From: Cytobacillus firmus
Lineage (GTDB): Bacteria; Bacillota; Bacilli; Bacillales; Cytobacillaceae
Direction: 5' to 3'
DNA: 64,000 nucleotides
Assembly (NCBI RefSeq): GCF_023715565.1
Contig: NZ_JAMBOJ010000017.1
Span: forward strand, 17,191 to 81,190
The notes under the pieces are model-generated. The model had not been told where the DNA came from and did not search any database. It saw nothing but the letters and a program-made list of their open reading frames with translations. Position numbers and translations under genes: made by a program. Numbering within the stretch: position 1 is the stretch's first letter; each line of letters begins with the position of its first letter. Positions 63,891 to 64,000 of the stretch are shown here, in pieces.

Positions 63891-63928
63891 AAGGGGTTCG
63901 GAATAGTCTCATTCCGGACCTCTTTTTT
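63891..63928 (+). terminator. Terminator of the YfhP-like gene
   Basis: AGGggTtCGGAAT and ATTCCGgAcCtCT form an imperfect hairpin with a six-T run. A perfect palindrome agatgagcac/gtgctcatct (63857-63877) also follows the stop. Confidence 0.75.
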
Positions 63929-63933
63929 GAATT

Positions 63934-64000
63934 TTATTGGCTTTGAAGCATTTTCAGATGATGATAGACCTCTCCGAGGTCATCTTCTAGGCCATTTCTG
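63934..64000 (-). CDS. 3' end of a leftward gene cut by the window edge
   Basis: The minus strand is open from the edge and ends RNGLEDDLGEVYHHLKMLQS plus one residue before TAA at 63934. Too short to identify. It is convergent with the YfhP-like gene and shares its terminator. Confidence 0.5.
   Translation of the reverse strand, partial: RNGLEDDLGEVYHHLKMLQSQ

Noticed and set aside
1..64000. CRISPR arrays and rRNA genes
   Set aside because: No regularly spaced repeat-spacer pattern or rRNA-like sequence was seen by eye.

Overview
The window reads as a chromosomal segment of an aerobic, endospore-forming Bacillaceae bacterium, Bacillus/Cytobacillus-like by protein resemblance. Evidence includes a Spo0E-type phosphatase, an alpha/beta small acid-soluble spore protein, SigI-RsgI, two sporulation-type sensor kinases, an S-box-controlled methionine salvage operon, a T-box leader and a lutABC operon. 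The species is inferred from general resemblance, not from a search.

Left part (1-21930): a kinase cut by the window edge, an aminoglycoside-phosphotransferase-fold kinase, a fosmidomycin-resistance-type MFS exporter, a hemerythrin gene broken at a homopolymer, fixABCX (electron-bifurcating ETF:quinone complex), spo0E, the methionine salvage genes mtnE / mtnWXBD (SAM-I riboswitch) and divergent mtnU, an ArsR-DUF2087 regulator, ogt, a triple-PAS kinase, a chemoreceptor and a membrane acyltransferase.

Mobile part (22190-35447): a 13.26 kb integrative element sits in the 3' half of tRNA-Arg(CCT). It is bounded by a 48-bp direct repeat and has matching pairs of integrase arm-type repeats at both ends. 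It encodes a tyrosine integrase, a secreted bacteriocin-like protein with a two-TM immunity-like partner, a long leftward operon of small phage-like genes under a divergent XRE-repressor switch, an amber-interrupted replication-type gene beside iteron-like repeats, and a transfer-like cassette: small TM protein, FtsK/SpoIIIE ATPase, Replic_Relax protein. I find no HUH relaxase, VirB4 or other type IV secretion gene. The layout resembles actinomycete AICEs, which move double-stranded DNA with one FtsK-like pump, more than ICEBs1. This is the most unusual system in the window. A 5' tRNA duplicate upstream and a decayed tRNA 3' end at 37092 suggest earlier recombination at the same locus.

Right part (35448-64000): a methyltransferase and a decayed membrane gene in the probable older island; lutABC (lactate use); a B12-binding radical SAM protein; small proteins; a large zinc-ribbon transposase-like protein with a small partner; an ECF sigma factor coupled to a membrane SpoIIP-like protein; a Ktr-type K+ channel subunit; cdaR-glcD-glcF (glycolate oxidation); an SASP; rsgI-sigI; an RND exporter; an NhaC-family transporter behind a tyrosine-type T-box; prfC; and a YfhP/DUF457-type membrane protein. 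The 4.2 kb block 43053-47224 lies between two inverted copies of a 123-bp repeat.
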